Shown here: positions 1 through 6,481 of the stretch, in pieces | Position numbering within the stretch: the first letter of the stretch is position 1 | How the letters are laid out: each line of letters starts with the position of its first letter | Assembly (NCBI GenBank): GCA_002937815.1 | Contig: PTKQ01000014.1 | Coordinates: 1-8,370, forward strand | Reading direction: 5' to 3' | DNA from: Alphaproteobacteria bacterium MarineAlpha6_Bin2 | GTDB taxonomy: Bacteria; Pseudomonadota; Alphaproteobacteria; GCA-002720895 | DNA: 8,370 nt | Position numbers and translations under genes: made by a program | The notes under the pieces: model-generated | What the model was told of the DNA's origin: nothing | The model's database searches: none | What the model saw: only the letters and a program-made list of their open reading frames with translations

Positions 1-9
1 AAACAATAA

Positions 10-540
10 ATGAAACTCTTTTTTAAGATTTTATTTTTTTTATTTTTTATTAAAACTGTCATGGCGCAAGATTTGGCAAATGTAGTTTATTTAGAGTTGG
101 AGTATGGTAAAGTAGTAATAGAAATGAAACCAGAACATGCACCACAACATGTAAAGAGGATAAAACAATTAATAAAAGAAAAATTTTATGATGGATTAAA
201 ATTTCACCGAGTCATAGAAGATTTTATGGCTCAAACGGGTGATCCTTTGGGAAATGGAACAGGAGGATCAGGTGTTAATATACCAGCAGAATTTAATTCC
301 TTACCCCATATAAAAGGGACTGTTTCTATGGCAAGGGCTCAAGATCCGGACAGTGCAGATAGCCAATTTTTTATTTGTTTTAAAGAATCTTCATTTTTAA
401 ACGGTCAGTATACTGTTTGGGGTCAAGTTATAGAAGGCATGGAGTTTGTTGATAAAATAAAAAGGGGAACTGGATCTAATGGTATGGTAGATAATCCTGA
501 TAAAATAGTTTCCATGAGATTGGCTCAAAACTCTAAATAA
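10..540 (+). CDS. Cyclophilin-type peptidyl-prolyl cis-trans isomerase with signal peptide
   Basis: This 176-residue protein is a cyclophilin, an enzyme that speeds cis-trans isomerisation of X-Pro bonds during protein folding. Residues 1-19 look like a signal peptide: K2 and K6, a Phe/Leu-rich hydrophobic core, and an Ala-type cleavage site VMA|QD after A19, so the mature enzyme should be periplasmic. The cyclophilin fold covers about residues 24-172. Active-site residues align with human CypA: F65-H66-R67 (R67 matches catalytic R55), F72-M73-x-Q75, and S118-Q119-F120-F121. F129 sits where CypA has W121, and Y134 where CypA has H126; the Phe is usual in bacterial enzymes. The ATG at 10 directly follows a TAA at 7-9 that could end an upstream gene. 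An in-frame ATG at 61 would give a cytoplasmic form. The family 9 glycosyltransferase starts 14 bases downstream and is probably co-transcribed. The family call is secure; the exact ppi symbol is not. Confidence 0.95.
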   Translation: MKLFFKILFFLFFIKTVMAQDLANVVYLELEYGKVVIEMKPEHAPQHVKRIKQLIKEKFYDGLKFHRVIEDFMAQTGDPLGNGTGGSGVNIPAEFNSLPHIKGTVSMARAQDPDSADSQFFICFKESSFLNGQYTVWGQVIEGMEFVDKIKRGTGSNGMVDNPDKIVSMRLAQNSK

Positions 541-554
541 TAAATCTAAGTTTT

Positions 555-1598
555 ATGAAAGTTCAAGCAATTATTCTACCTTACTATGGTATAGGAGATT
601 TTTTAACTCACTTGCCATTTGTTAATGCTTTAATAAAAAAATTTCCTAAAGATAGATTTATAATTTTTACAAAACCAAGAACAAAAGCAAAGAGTCTGTT
701 AAAAAATGAGAAAAATGTAAAAATTTACTATATCAAAGATAGATATAATTTTTTTTCTAGTATAGTTGATTTTTTTTCTTTAAGAAGTTTGTTTTTAAAA
801 GAAAATATTAAAAAAATATGGATATTTCATAGGAGCCCGCGTTTTGCAATTATTAGTTTTGTTTCAAAAGTCAGTGAAATATTAGGTTTCGGCTACGGAA
901 TTCAGAAACATTTTTTAAATTCTGGAAAATATCTAAACAAAAATTTAAAAAAAACTTTTCCTGTAGTTAAAAGTTATGAATTTTTAAAAGTAAATAATAT
1001 CAATTTAACTCATTTAAATCCTTTTTTAAAAGTTTTACAGAAAGAGATTGATAATATTAAAAAAAAGTTTAAAACCTTACCAAAACCTTGGGTATTAATT
1101 GGTTTTAGTTCTACAGATCAAAGTAGAACATGGAGGAGTGATTACTATATTCAGTTAATTCAAGGACTTGATAAATTTAAAAAATATTCTTTTTTTTTAG
1201 TTGGAGCACCTTCAGAATACGAAGATGCAAATAAAATTATTAAATCAGTAAAATTAAAAAAAAGTAAAATAAAAATTTTTTGCAAGCCAATAGAAAAAAC
1301 AATGGCATTAATGAACCAAGGCCAGTTTTATATTGGGAACGATGCCGGCAATGCTCATCTAGCACTTGCTTGTAGACTTAAATCCTATGTTATTCATGGA
1401 GGTTCTCCTCCTTATTCTCATACAGTTTATAAAGATCATTACCCAAAAAATTTTTTGAGTAACTTAAAACCAGTTCTTCCATCTGATGGAGTAATAAGAA
1501 ATCCTAATTTACGAACTATTGATACAGTTCCTCAAGAAAAAGGAATGGATTTAATTACACCTAAAAATGTTTTGAAAAAAATTTTAAAAAACAATTAA
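555..1598 (+). CDS. Glycosyltransferase family 9 (heptosyltransferase-like)
   Basis: This 347-residue protein has the two-Rossmann-domain (GT-B) layout of glycosyltransferase family 9, whose known members add ADP-heptose to the LPS inner core at the cytoplasmic face of the inner membrane. The N-terminal domain opens with a beta strand and G12-I-G-D15-F; D15 lines up with the proposed catalytic base of heptosyltransferase I (D13 of E. coli WaaC). The C-terminal domain starts near residue 178 with a strand and the segment S186-T-D-Q-S-R-T-W193, the usual substrate-phosphate loop. It carries the family signature as G261-N-D-A-G-N-A-H268-L, in place of the common GNDSGPMH. The length is normal for the family. 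The acceptor and donor cannot be read from sequence, so LPS or another surface glycan is inference. It follows the cyclophilin closely and ends 4 bases inside the convergent polyprenyl synthase gene. Confidence 0.88.
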   Translation: MKVQAIILPYYGIGDFLTHLPFVNALIKKFPKDRFIIFTKPRTKAKSLLKNEKNVKIYYIKDRYNFFSSIVDFFSLRSLFLKENIKKIWIFHRSPRFAIISFVSKVSEILGFGYGIQKHFLNSGKYLNKNLKKTFPVVKSYEFLKVNNINLTHLNPFLKVLQKEIDNIKKKFKTLPKPWVLIGFSSTDQSRTWRSDYYIQLIQGLDKFKKYSFFLVGAPSEYEDANKIIKSVKLKKSKIKIFCKPIEKTMALMNQGQFYIGNDAGNAHLALACRLKSYVIHGGSPPYSHTVYKDHYPKNFLSNLKPVLPSDGVIRNPNLRTIDTVPQEKGMDLITPKNVLKKILKNN

Positions 1599-2617
1599 AA
1601 ATTTCTATCTACAATAAAATCGATAATGTTTAATAAAATTTTCTTCTCTTTTGAATGTTGAAATATTCCAAGGGCATCTTTTGCTATCGCACTATAATGT
1701 TTTGCGCGTTTCTGTATGTCATAAAGAATTTCTCTTTTTTTTAATATTGAACATGCTTTTTCAAAGTCTCCTGGATTGATTTGTCCATCTTGAACTGTTT
1801 TCTTCCAAAATTTTTTTTCAATGTAATCACTTCTTCTAAGAGCTAAAATAATTGGTAATGTAATTTTTCCTTCTTTAAAATCATCACCAACCTTTTTTCC
1901 AAGATCTTTCTCAATAGCTTTATAATCCAAAAGATCATCAATTAATTGAAATGCCATACCTAAATTCATTCCGAAACTATTCAGAGCGTTTTTGTATTGA
2001 CTTGGTACTTTTGTTAAATATGAACATATTTTTGATGCAGTTGCAAAAAGTTGAGCAGTTTTTGATTTAATAATATCTAAATAATCATCTTCAGTTGTTG
2101 TAATATTTCTATTTGAAAGCATTTGAGACATTTCCCCTTCGATAATAATAGATGATGTTTCAGATAAAATTTGAAGCACTTCTATATTTTTAACTTCAGT
2201 CATAAGTTCAAATGATTTACTTAGTAAGAAATCTCCTACTAAAACACTGCTTTTATTTCCCCAAATATTATTTGCTGTTCTTAAGCCCCTTCTTTTTTTA
2301 CTTTCATCAATTACATCATCATGCAACAAAGTGGCTGTATGAATAAACTCGATAGACGCAGCTAAATTTAAATGTTTTACCCCTTTATAATCGCATAATT
2401 GAGCACAAGCCAAACAAAGCATAGGGCGTATTCTTTTGCCACCAGCTTTTACTAAATGACCAGCAACTTTTGGGATATGATTTATTTTATTTTTGATTTT
2501 ATCTTTAATTATAATATTGACATTTTTTAGGTCGCTATTGACCAATTGTTGCAAATCATCTAATTTTTTTTGATTGTTTAAATTGTTTTGTAAATCGTAT
2601 TTGTATAATAAAACCAC
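1595..2617 (-). CDS. ispB: Long-chain polyprenyl diphosphate synthase (octaprenyl/decaprenyl type)
   Basis: This protein, 340 residues from the GTG used here, is a trans-isoprenyl diphosphate synthase. It extends farnesyl diphosphate with isopentenyl diphosphate to make the side chain of ubiquinone. Visible motifs in order are G59-G-K-R-I-R64-P (IPP binding), the first Asp-rich motif D100-D-V-I-D104 followed by R109-R110, G161-E-M, K186-T187, the second Asp-rich motif D227-D-L-L-D231, and G240-K-K-V-G-D-D. A95, five residues before the first motif, is small, as in long-chain synthases, and the stretch FIHTATLLHDDV is like E. coli IspB. Product chain length (C40 or C50) cannot be fixed from this. 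No in-frame ATG lies upstream before the stop at about 2651-2653 and none lies before M66, so the GTG at 2617 is the best start, although no clear ribosome binding site precedes it. It is divergent from the S49 peptidase and convergent with the glycosyltransferase. Confidence 0.93.
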   Translation of the reverse strand: MVLLYKYDLQNNLNNQKKLDDLQQLVNSDLKNVNIIIKDKIKNKINHIPKVAGHLVKAGGKRIRPMLCLACAQLCDYKGVKHLNLAASIEFIHTATLLHDDVIDESKKRRGLRTANNIWGNKSSVLVGDFLLSKSFELMTEVKNIEVLQILSETSSIIIEGEMSQMLSNRNITTTEDDYLDIIKSKTAQLFATASKICSYLTKVPSQYKNALNSFGMNLGMAFQLIDDLLDYKAIEKDLGKKVGDDFKEGKITLPIILALRRSDYIEKKFWKKTVQDGQINPGDFEKACSILKKREILYDIQKRAKHYSAIAKDALGIFQHSKEKKILLNIIDFIVDRNF

Positions 2618-2680
2618 AATGTAATAACAATAATTTTTTTTTTCATTTTCTCAATATAAAAAAGTTTATATTATGTATTA
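2618..2680. promoter_or_regulatory. Divergent intergenic region, likely promoters for ispB and the S49-glyQS-meaB run
   Basis: These 63 bases separate the starts of two divergent genes, so both promoters should lie here or just inside the genes. Minus-10-like boxes are visible on both strands: TATAAA at 2655-2660 and TATATT at 2667-2672 on the plus strand, and TATAAA (2665-2670) and TATATT (2653-2658) on the minus strand. No convincing -35 box is seen, and such boxes arise easily by chance in A/T-rich DNA. A ten-T run lies at 2634-2643. The function is inferred from gene layout. Confidence 0.35.
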
Positions 2681-3514
2681 ATGTTGAATTTTCTTAATAA
2701 GAAAAAAATAGTACCTGTCGTTTTTCTATCTGGCATTATTGGAAATATAGGCGGCTTAAGAAAAGGAATAACCATATCATCAGTTGAGGGTTTACTTGAA
2801 AAGGCATTTAAAATAAAAAACTCAGCATCTATAGCTATAATAATAAACTCACCTGGGGGTTCACCAGTCCAATCTTCTCTTATTTATAAGCGTATTAAAA
2901 AACTTGCAAGGGCAAAAAAATCTAAGGTTATTTTTTTTGTTGAAGATGTTGCAGCATCAGGGGGTTATTATATAGCTTGCGCAGGAAATGAAATATATGC
3001 AGATGAAAATTCTATTGTAGGCTCCATAGGGGTTATATATGCAAGTTTTGGTTTTGATAAATTAATAAAAAAATACGGAATTGAACGAAGGATATTTACT
3101 ACTGGTAAATATAAATCCATTTTAGATTCTTTTCAAAAACAAAAATTATCAGACATTAAAAAATTAAAAGATATCCAAATGGAAATTTTTAAAAATTTTA
3201 AGGAAATTGTATTAAAAAGTAGAGGTAAAAAAATTAATAAGCAAAATAAAAATATCTTTTCGGGAAGTTTCTGGGCTGGAAAAGAAGCTCTTAGACTTGG
3301 TTTAATAGATGGTATAGGTGATTTAAAAACAGTAATGGAAAAGAAATTTGGAGAAAAAATAAGATATATTATAATTAAACCTAAGGAATCTTTTCTTAAA
3401 GGCATTTTATCAAAGTCCTTTTATTCAAGAGACTTGTTAGATACAAAAAAAATAATTAATGATACGATAGCTTATATAGAAAGTAGAAACATTTGGGGCA
3501 GATATGGTTTCTAA
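2681..3514 (+). CDS. S49 family serine peptidase (SppA-like, short form)
   Basis: This 277-residue protein belongs to peptidase family S49, related to signal peptide peptidase SppA, which uses a Ser-Lys dyad. The nucleophile is S93 in A92-S-G-G-Y96 and the general base is K145 in G142-K-Y-K-S146. The 52-residue spacing equals that of the B. subtilis SppA pair as I know it (S147/K199). S57-P-G-G60 is the oxyanion-hole loop, and V11-P-V-V-F-L-S-G is the usual first strand. It is a single-domain short form without the duplicated N-terminal half of E. coli SppA. No signal peptide or membrane anchor is apparent, so it may act in the cytoplasm or as a peripheral protein; its substrates are unknown. 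The C-terminal end (IWGRYGF) resembles alphaproteobacterial homologues as I recall them. No clear ribosome binding site precedes the ATG. It overlaps glyQ by 11 bases and leads the run of four genes. Confidence 0.92.
   Translation: MLNFLNKKKIVPVVFLSGIIGNIGGLRKGITISSVEGLLEKAFKIKNSASIAIIINSPGGSPVQSSLIYKRIKKLARAKKSKVIFFVEDVAASGGYYIACAGNEIYADENSIVGSIGVIYASFGFDKLIKKYGIERRIFTTGKYKSILDSFQKQKLSDIKKLKDIQMEIFKNFKEIVLKSRGKKINKQNKNIFSGSFWAGKEALRLGLIDGIGDLKTVMEKKFGEKIRYIIIKPKESFLKGILSKSFYSRDLLDTKKIINDTIAYIESRNIWGRYGF
3495..3506 (+). promoter_or_regulatory. Ribosome binding site and start of glyQ inside the S49 gene
   Basis: GGGG at 3495-3498 lies five bases before the ATG at 3504-3506, a suitable spacing for pairing with the anti-Shine-Dalgarno sequence. 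It stands out because G runs are rare in this window and most other starts here have no recognisable site. It lies within the last codons of the upstream S49 peptidase gene, which fixes the overlapping glyQ start. Confidence 0.5.
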
Positions 3515-4385
3515 AAAAAATGTTTTGTCTTTTCAGGATATAATTTTTAATCTTCAAAGTTTTTGGAGTAAAAATAATTGTACAATAGTTCAACCAATAG
3601 ATCTTCAAGTTGGAGCAGGAACCTTTCACCCCTTAACAGCATTAGGGGTATTGGGGAAAAAATCTAGAAATATAGCTTATGTACAGCCAACAAGAAGACC
3701 TGCTGATGGCAGATACGGGAAAAATCCTAATAGGTTGCAGCATTATTATCAATTTCAGGTTCTACTTAAACCAACACCTAAGAATATACAAAGTATTTTT
3801 TTGAGAAGTTTAAAAGCTATAGAAATAGACCACAAAAAAAATAATATAGAATTCAAAGAAGATGATTGGGAAAGCCCAACTTTAGGTGCGTCTGGATTAG
3901 GTTGGGAGATTCGATGTAATGGCATGGAGATTAGCCAATATACATACCTTCAGCAAATTGGTGGAATTGATTGTGACCCAGTGTCAGTTGAAATAACGTA
4001 TGGATTAGAGCGGTTGGCAATGTTTATCCAAAAAGTTAATAATGTTTTTGATATAATTTGGAATATTAATAAAAAAGAAAATAAAGTAATTAAATATAGG
4101 GATATATATTTAGAGTCTGAAAAGCAATTTTCAAAATATAACTTTGAGTATGCAAATACAGATTATTTATTCAAAAGTTTTGAATTTATGGAATCTGAGT
4201 GTAAAGATTTATTGAAGAACAATCTTCCTTTACCTGCTTTTGAAAATTGTATAAAGGCAAGTCATTATTTTAATATTTTGGATTCTAGAGGAGTTATTGG
4301 TGTTGCGCAAAGACAATCATATATTTTAAAAATAAGAACACTGGTTAAAAGTTGTTGTGAATCATGGATTAAACAAGAGTCTTAA
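3504..4385 (+). CDS. glyQ: Glycyl-tRNA synthetase, alpha subunit
   Basis: This 293-residue protein is the catalytic alpha subunit of the bacterial alpha2-beta2 glycyl-tRNA synthetase, a class II enzyme that activates glycine with ATP and charges tRNA-Gly. Family landmarks are the N-terminal F10-Q-D and W21, then Q35-V-G-A-G-T-F-H-P43, the conserved block P62-T-R-R-P-A-D-G-R-Y-G72 in the active site, a DDWESPTLGA-like segment, Q-Q-I-G-G-I-D-C, and class II motif 3 as Y166-G-L-E-R-L-A-M173. The length is normal for GlyQ. The start at 3504 is supported by GGGG at 3495-3498 placed as a Shine-Dalgarno-like element, and by alignment of the N-terminus with the family. The start lies inside the 3' end of the S49 peptidase gene (11-base overlap), suggesting translational coupling. 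glyS begins after a 6-base gap. Confidence 0.98.
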   Translation: MVSKKNVLSFQDIIFNLQSFWSKNNCTIVQPIDLQVGAGTFHPLTALGVLGKKSRNIAYVQPTRRPADGRYGKNPNRLQHYYQFQVLLKPTPKNIQSIFLRSLKAIEIDHKKNNIEFKEDDWESPTLGASGLGWEIRCNGMEISQYTYLQQIGGIDCDPVSVEITYGLERLAMFIQKVNNVFDIIWNINKKENKVIKYRDIYLESEKQFSKYNFEYANTDYLFKSFEFMESECKDLLKNNLPLPAFENCIKASHYFNILDSRGVIGVAQRQSYILKIRTLVKSCCESWIKQES

Positions 4386-4391
4386 CTAAGT

Positions 4392-6476
4392 ATGTCAGAA
4401 TTATTTATTGAAGTATTGTCTGAAGAAATTCCTTATTGGCTACAAAAAAATATTGTAGAGCAATTTAAAACAAAATTACATGATGTAATTATTGAAAATC
4501 AATTATCTGGTTCAGAAACTTTTAATATAAATTTCCATTTTACTCCATTAAGATTAATTTTTTTTTGCGATAATCTTATAAATGAGCAAAAAAGTTCAAC
4601 TGAAATAATAAAAGGACCCGCTGTAGACGCACCTGACACTGCAATTGAAGGATTTATAAAAAATATTGGTATTAGTAAGAAAGAACTAAAAAAAAAAGAT
4701 TTTAAGAAAAAAACTTATTATTTTGCCAAGCATGAAAAAATTGGAAGAAAATCAGAGGATATAATTAAAGAGAATTTAGAAAAAATTATTAGATCTTTAA
4801 ATTGGCAAAAATCAATGAGATGGTCACATAGTAGTTTTAGATGGGGTAGACCACTAAAAAATATTTTATTTTATTTTGATAGTAAAAATATACCTTTAAA
4901 CTTTTTGGAAAATTATTCAGTTGATAATAATCCTTTTACTATTTCACATAAAAAAGTTGATAAAGAATTAAGGTTTAAAAACTTTAATCAATATAAAAAA
5001 AAACTTTTAAATTCTAAAGTCATCATCGAACATCAAAAAAGAGAAGAAAAAATTAAAAAAGAAATTAGTAGATTCTGCCAATCAAAAAAAATTCTTTTAA
5101 AGAATGAACATAATAATTTAATTTCTTTAAATGCAGGTTTAGTAGAATTTCCAAGTATTTTATTTGGAAAAATTCATAAAGATTTTATGTCATTGCCTCA
5201 AGAAATTTTAGAAGCTGTAATGATTAACGATCAAAATTTTATCCCTTTGTTTAATAAGAATAATAATTTAAGCTCATATTTTGTAATTGTATCTGATTAT
5301 ATTAAAAAAGAATTTTATAAAAAAATTACTGAGGATAATGAGAAAGTATTACAAGCAAGATTTGCAGATGCTTCCTTTTATTGGAAAAACGATTTGAAAA
5401 TAAAATTTGAAGAAAGACTTAGTTTGCTTTCTGATATTCAATTTCATGAAAAACTTGGTTCTTTTGAAGATAAAGAAAAAAGAATAGAAAGCATTGCACA
5501 AGTTTTAGTAGAAACATTAAAAGTTAAATGTAACTCGACTGAATTATTATTGGCTGCAAAACTTTCTAAACTTGATTTAACCACTGGATTAGTTAGAGAA
5601 TTTCCAGAACTTCAAGGAATTATAGGTGGATATATTGCAGAAAAACAAAAAATTAAAGATGCATCAAAAAATGTTTATTTAGCTTTAAAAGAACAATATC
5701 TTCCAAAAGGACCTTTAGATTTATGTCCTAAAAACGATTTAAGTTATATACTTTCACTTTCAGATAAGCTTGATACTTTACTTGGATTTTTTTTAATAGC
5801 AGAAATACCATCAGCTTCTAAAGACCCTTATGCATTAAGACGTGCTGCCTTAGGAATTTTAAGAATTATTATAGAAAATAATTTAAAAATTAAGCTAGAA
5901 CCATTTTTAAAAGAGATAGTACACATTTATAATTTGCCAAATATAAGTAATTTTAAAGTTAAAGATTTAATTATTTTTTTAACTGAGAGATTTAAATTTT
6001 TATTAAAATCAATCACTAAAAAACAGGATGTTGTAAATTCCTTTTTCACACATAAAACTTATAATAGCAATTTTTTAATTCTTTATAAAAAATTTTTAGC
6101 ATTAAATGAATTTATAAAAAAAGGAAAAGGAAAAAAAATTATCGAATTAAATAAAAGAGCCCTAAATATAGTAACAATTGAAGGAAAAAAAATGCATATA
6201 AAAAATTCTATAGATACAGCATTATTAAAAGAGAAACAAGAATTTATTCTTGTTGAAAAATTGAATCAAATTGAAAATATAATTAAATTTGAACAAGAGA
6301 ACTTTCAAAACATTTTAAATGAAATTTCATCATTACATTTACCCTTAAATAATTTTTTTGATAATGTGATGGTCAACGTTAATGATTTAAAAATTAAAAG
6401 TAATCGACTTTCTATCCTAAAAAGAGTTTTGGATACTTTAAAAACTTATGCGGACTTTTCAAAAATACAGAAATAG
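4392..6476 (+). CDS. glyS: Glycyl-tRNA synthetase, beta subunit
   Basis: This 694-residue protein is the beta subunit of tetrameric glycyl-tRNA synthetase, which binds tRNA-Gly and is needed for charging together with GlyQ. It matches the family from end to end: the N-terminal S-E-L-F-I-E-V-L-S-E-E-I-P segment, the K-G-P-A segment, a W-S-H-S-S-F-R-W-G-R-P block near residue 145-155, the L-D-L-T-T-G-L-V-x-E-F-P-E-L-Q-G block around D395, D458-K-L-D-T462, and S476-K-D-P-Y-A-L-R-R484-A-A. The C-terminal helical region from about 580 is the DALR-like anticodon-binding domain, ending with V-M-V-N-V-N-D and N-R-L-S-I-L. The length is close to E. coli GlyS (689). Lys-rich insertions reflect the A-rich composition. 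It starts 6 bases after glyQ and ends 5 bases before the MeaB gene, so all three are probably on one transcript. Confidence 0.98.
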   Translation: MSELFIEVLSEEIPYWLQKNIVEQFKTKLHDVIIENQLSGSETFNINFHFTPLRLIFFCDNLINEQKSSTEIIKGPAVDAPDTAIEGFIKNIGISKKELKKKDFKKKTYYFAKHEKIGRKSEDIIKENLEKIIRSLNWQKSMRWSHSSFRWGRPLKNILFYFDSKNIPLNFLENYSVDNNPFTISHKKVDKELRFKNFNQYKKKLLNSKVIIEHQKREEKIKKEISRFCQSKKILLKNEHNNLISLNAGLVEFPSILFGKIHKDFMSLPQEILEAVMINDQNFIPLFNKNNNLSSYFVIVSDYIKKEFYKKITEDNEKVLQARFADASFYWKNDLKIKFEERLSLLSDIQFHEKLGSFEDKEKRIESIAQVLVETLKVKCNSTELLLAAKLSKLDLTTGLVREFPELQGIIGGYIAEKQKIKDASKNVYLALKEQYLPKGPLDLCPKNDLSYILSLSDKLDTLLGFFLIAEIPSASKDPYALRRAALGILRIIIENNLKIKLEPFLKEIVHIYNLPNISNFKVKDLIIFLTERFKFLLKSITKKQDVVNSFFTHKTYNSNFLILYKKFLALNEFIKKGKGKKIIELNKRALNIVTIEGKKMHIKNSIDTALLKEKQEFILVEKLNQIENIIKFEQENFQNILNEISSLHLPLNNFFDNVMVNVNDLKIKSNRLSILKRVLDTLKTYADFSKIQK

Positions 6477-6481
6477 TATTT

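Noticed and set aside
1..9. Possible end of an upstream gene (AAA CAA TAA) directly before the cyclophilin start
   Set aside because: Only two codons and a stop are visible, so neither the frame nor the product can be supported, although an abutting upstream gene is plausible.
1577..1605. A/T inverted repeat near the tail-to-tail junction of the glycosyltransferase and ispB genes
   Set aside because: The arms are only A and T with a bulge, lie in coding sequence, and are expected by chance in such composition; it is not a credible intrinsic terminator.
3133..3405. Minus-strand open frame of 90 codons inside the S49 peptidase gene
   Set aside because: It is antisense to a well-supported gene; its Phe/Leu/Ile-rich composition is what A-rich Lys codons give when read in reverse.
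4681..4710. Long A runs within glyS and other genes as possible frameshift or slippage sites
   Set aside because: The reading frames on both sides match the families without interruption, so there is no evidence of programmed or accidental frameshifting in these genes.
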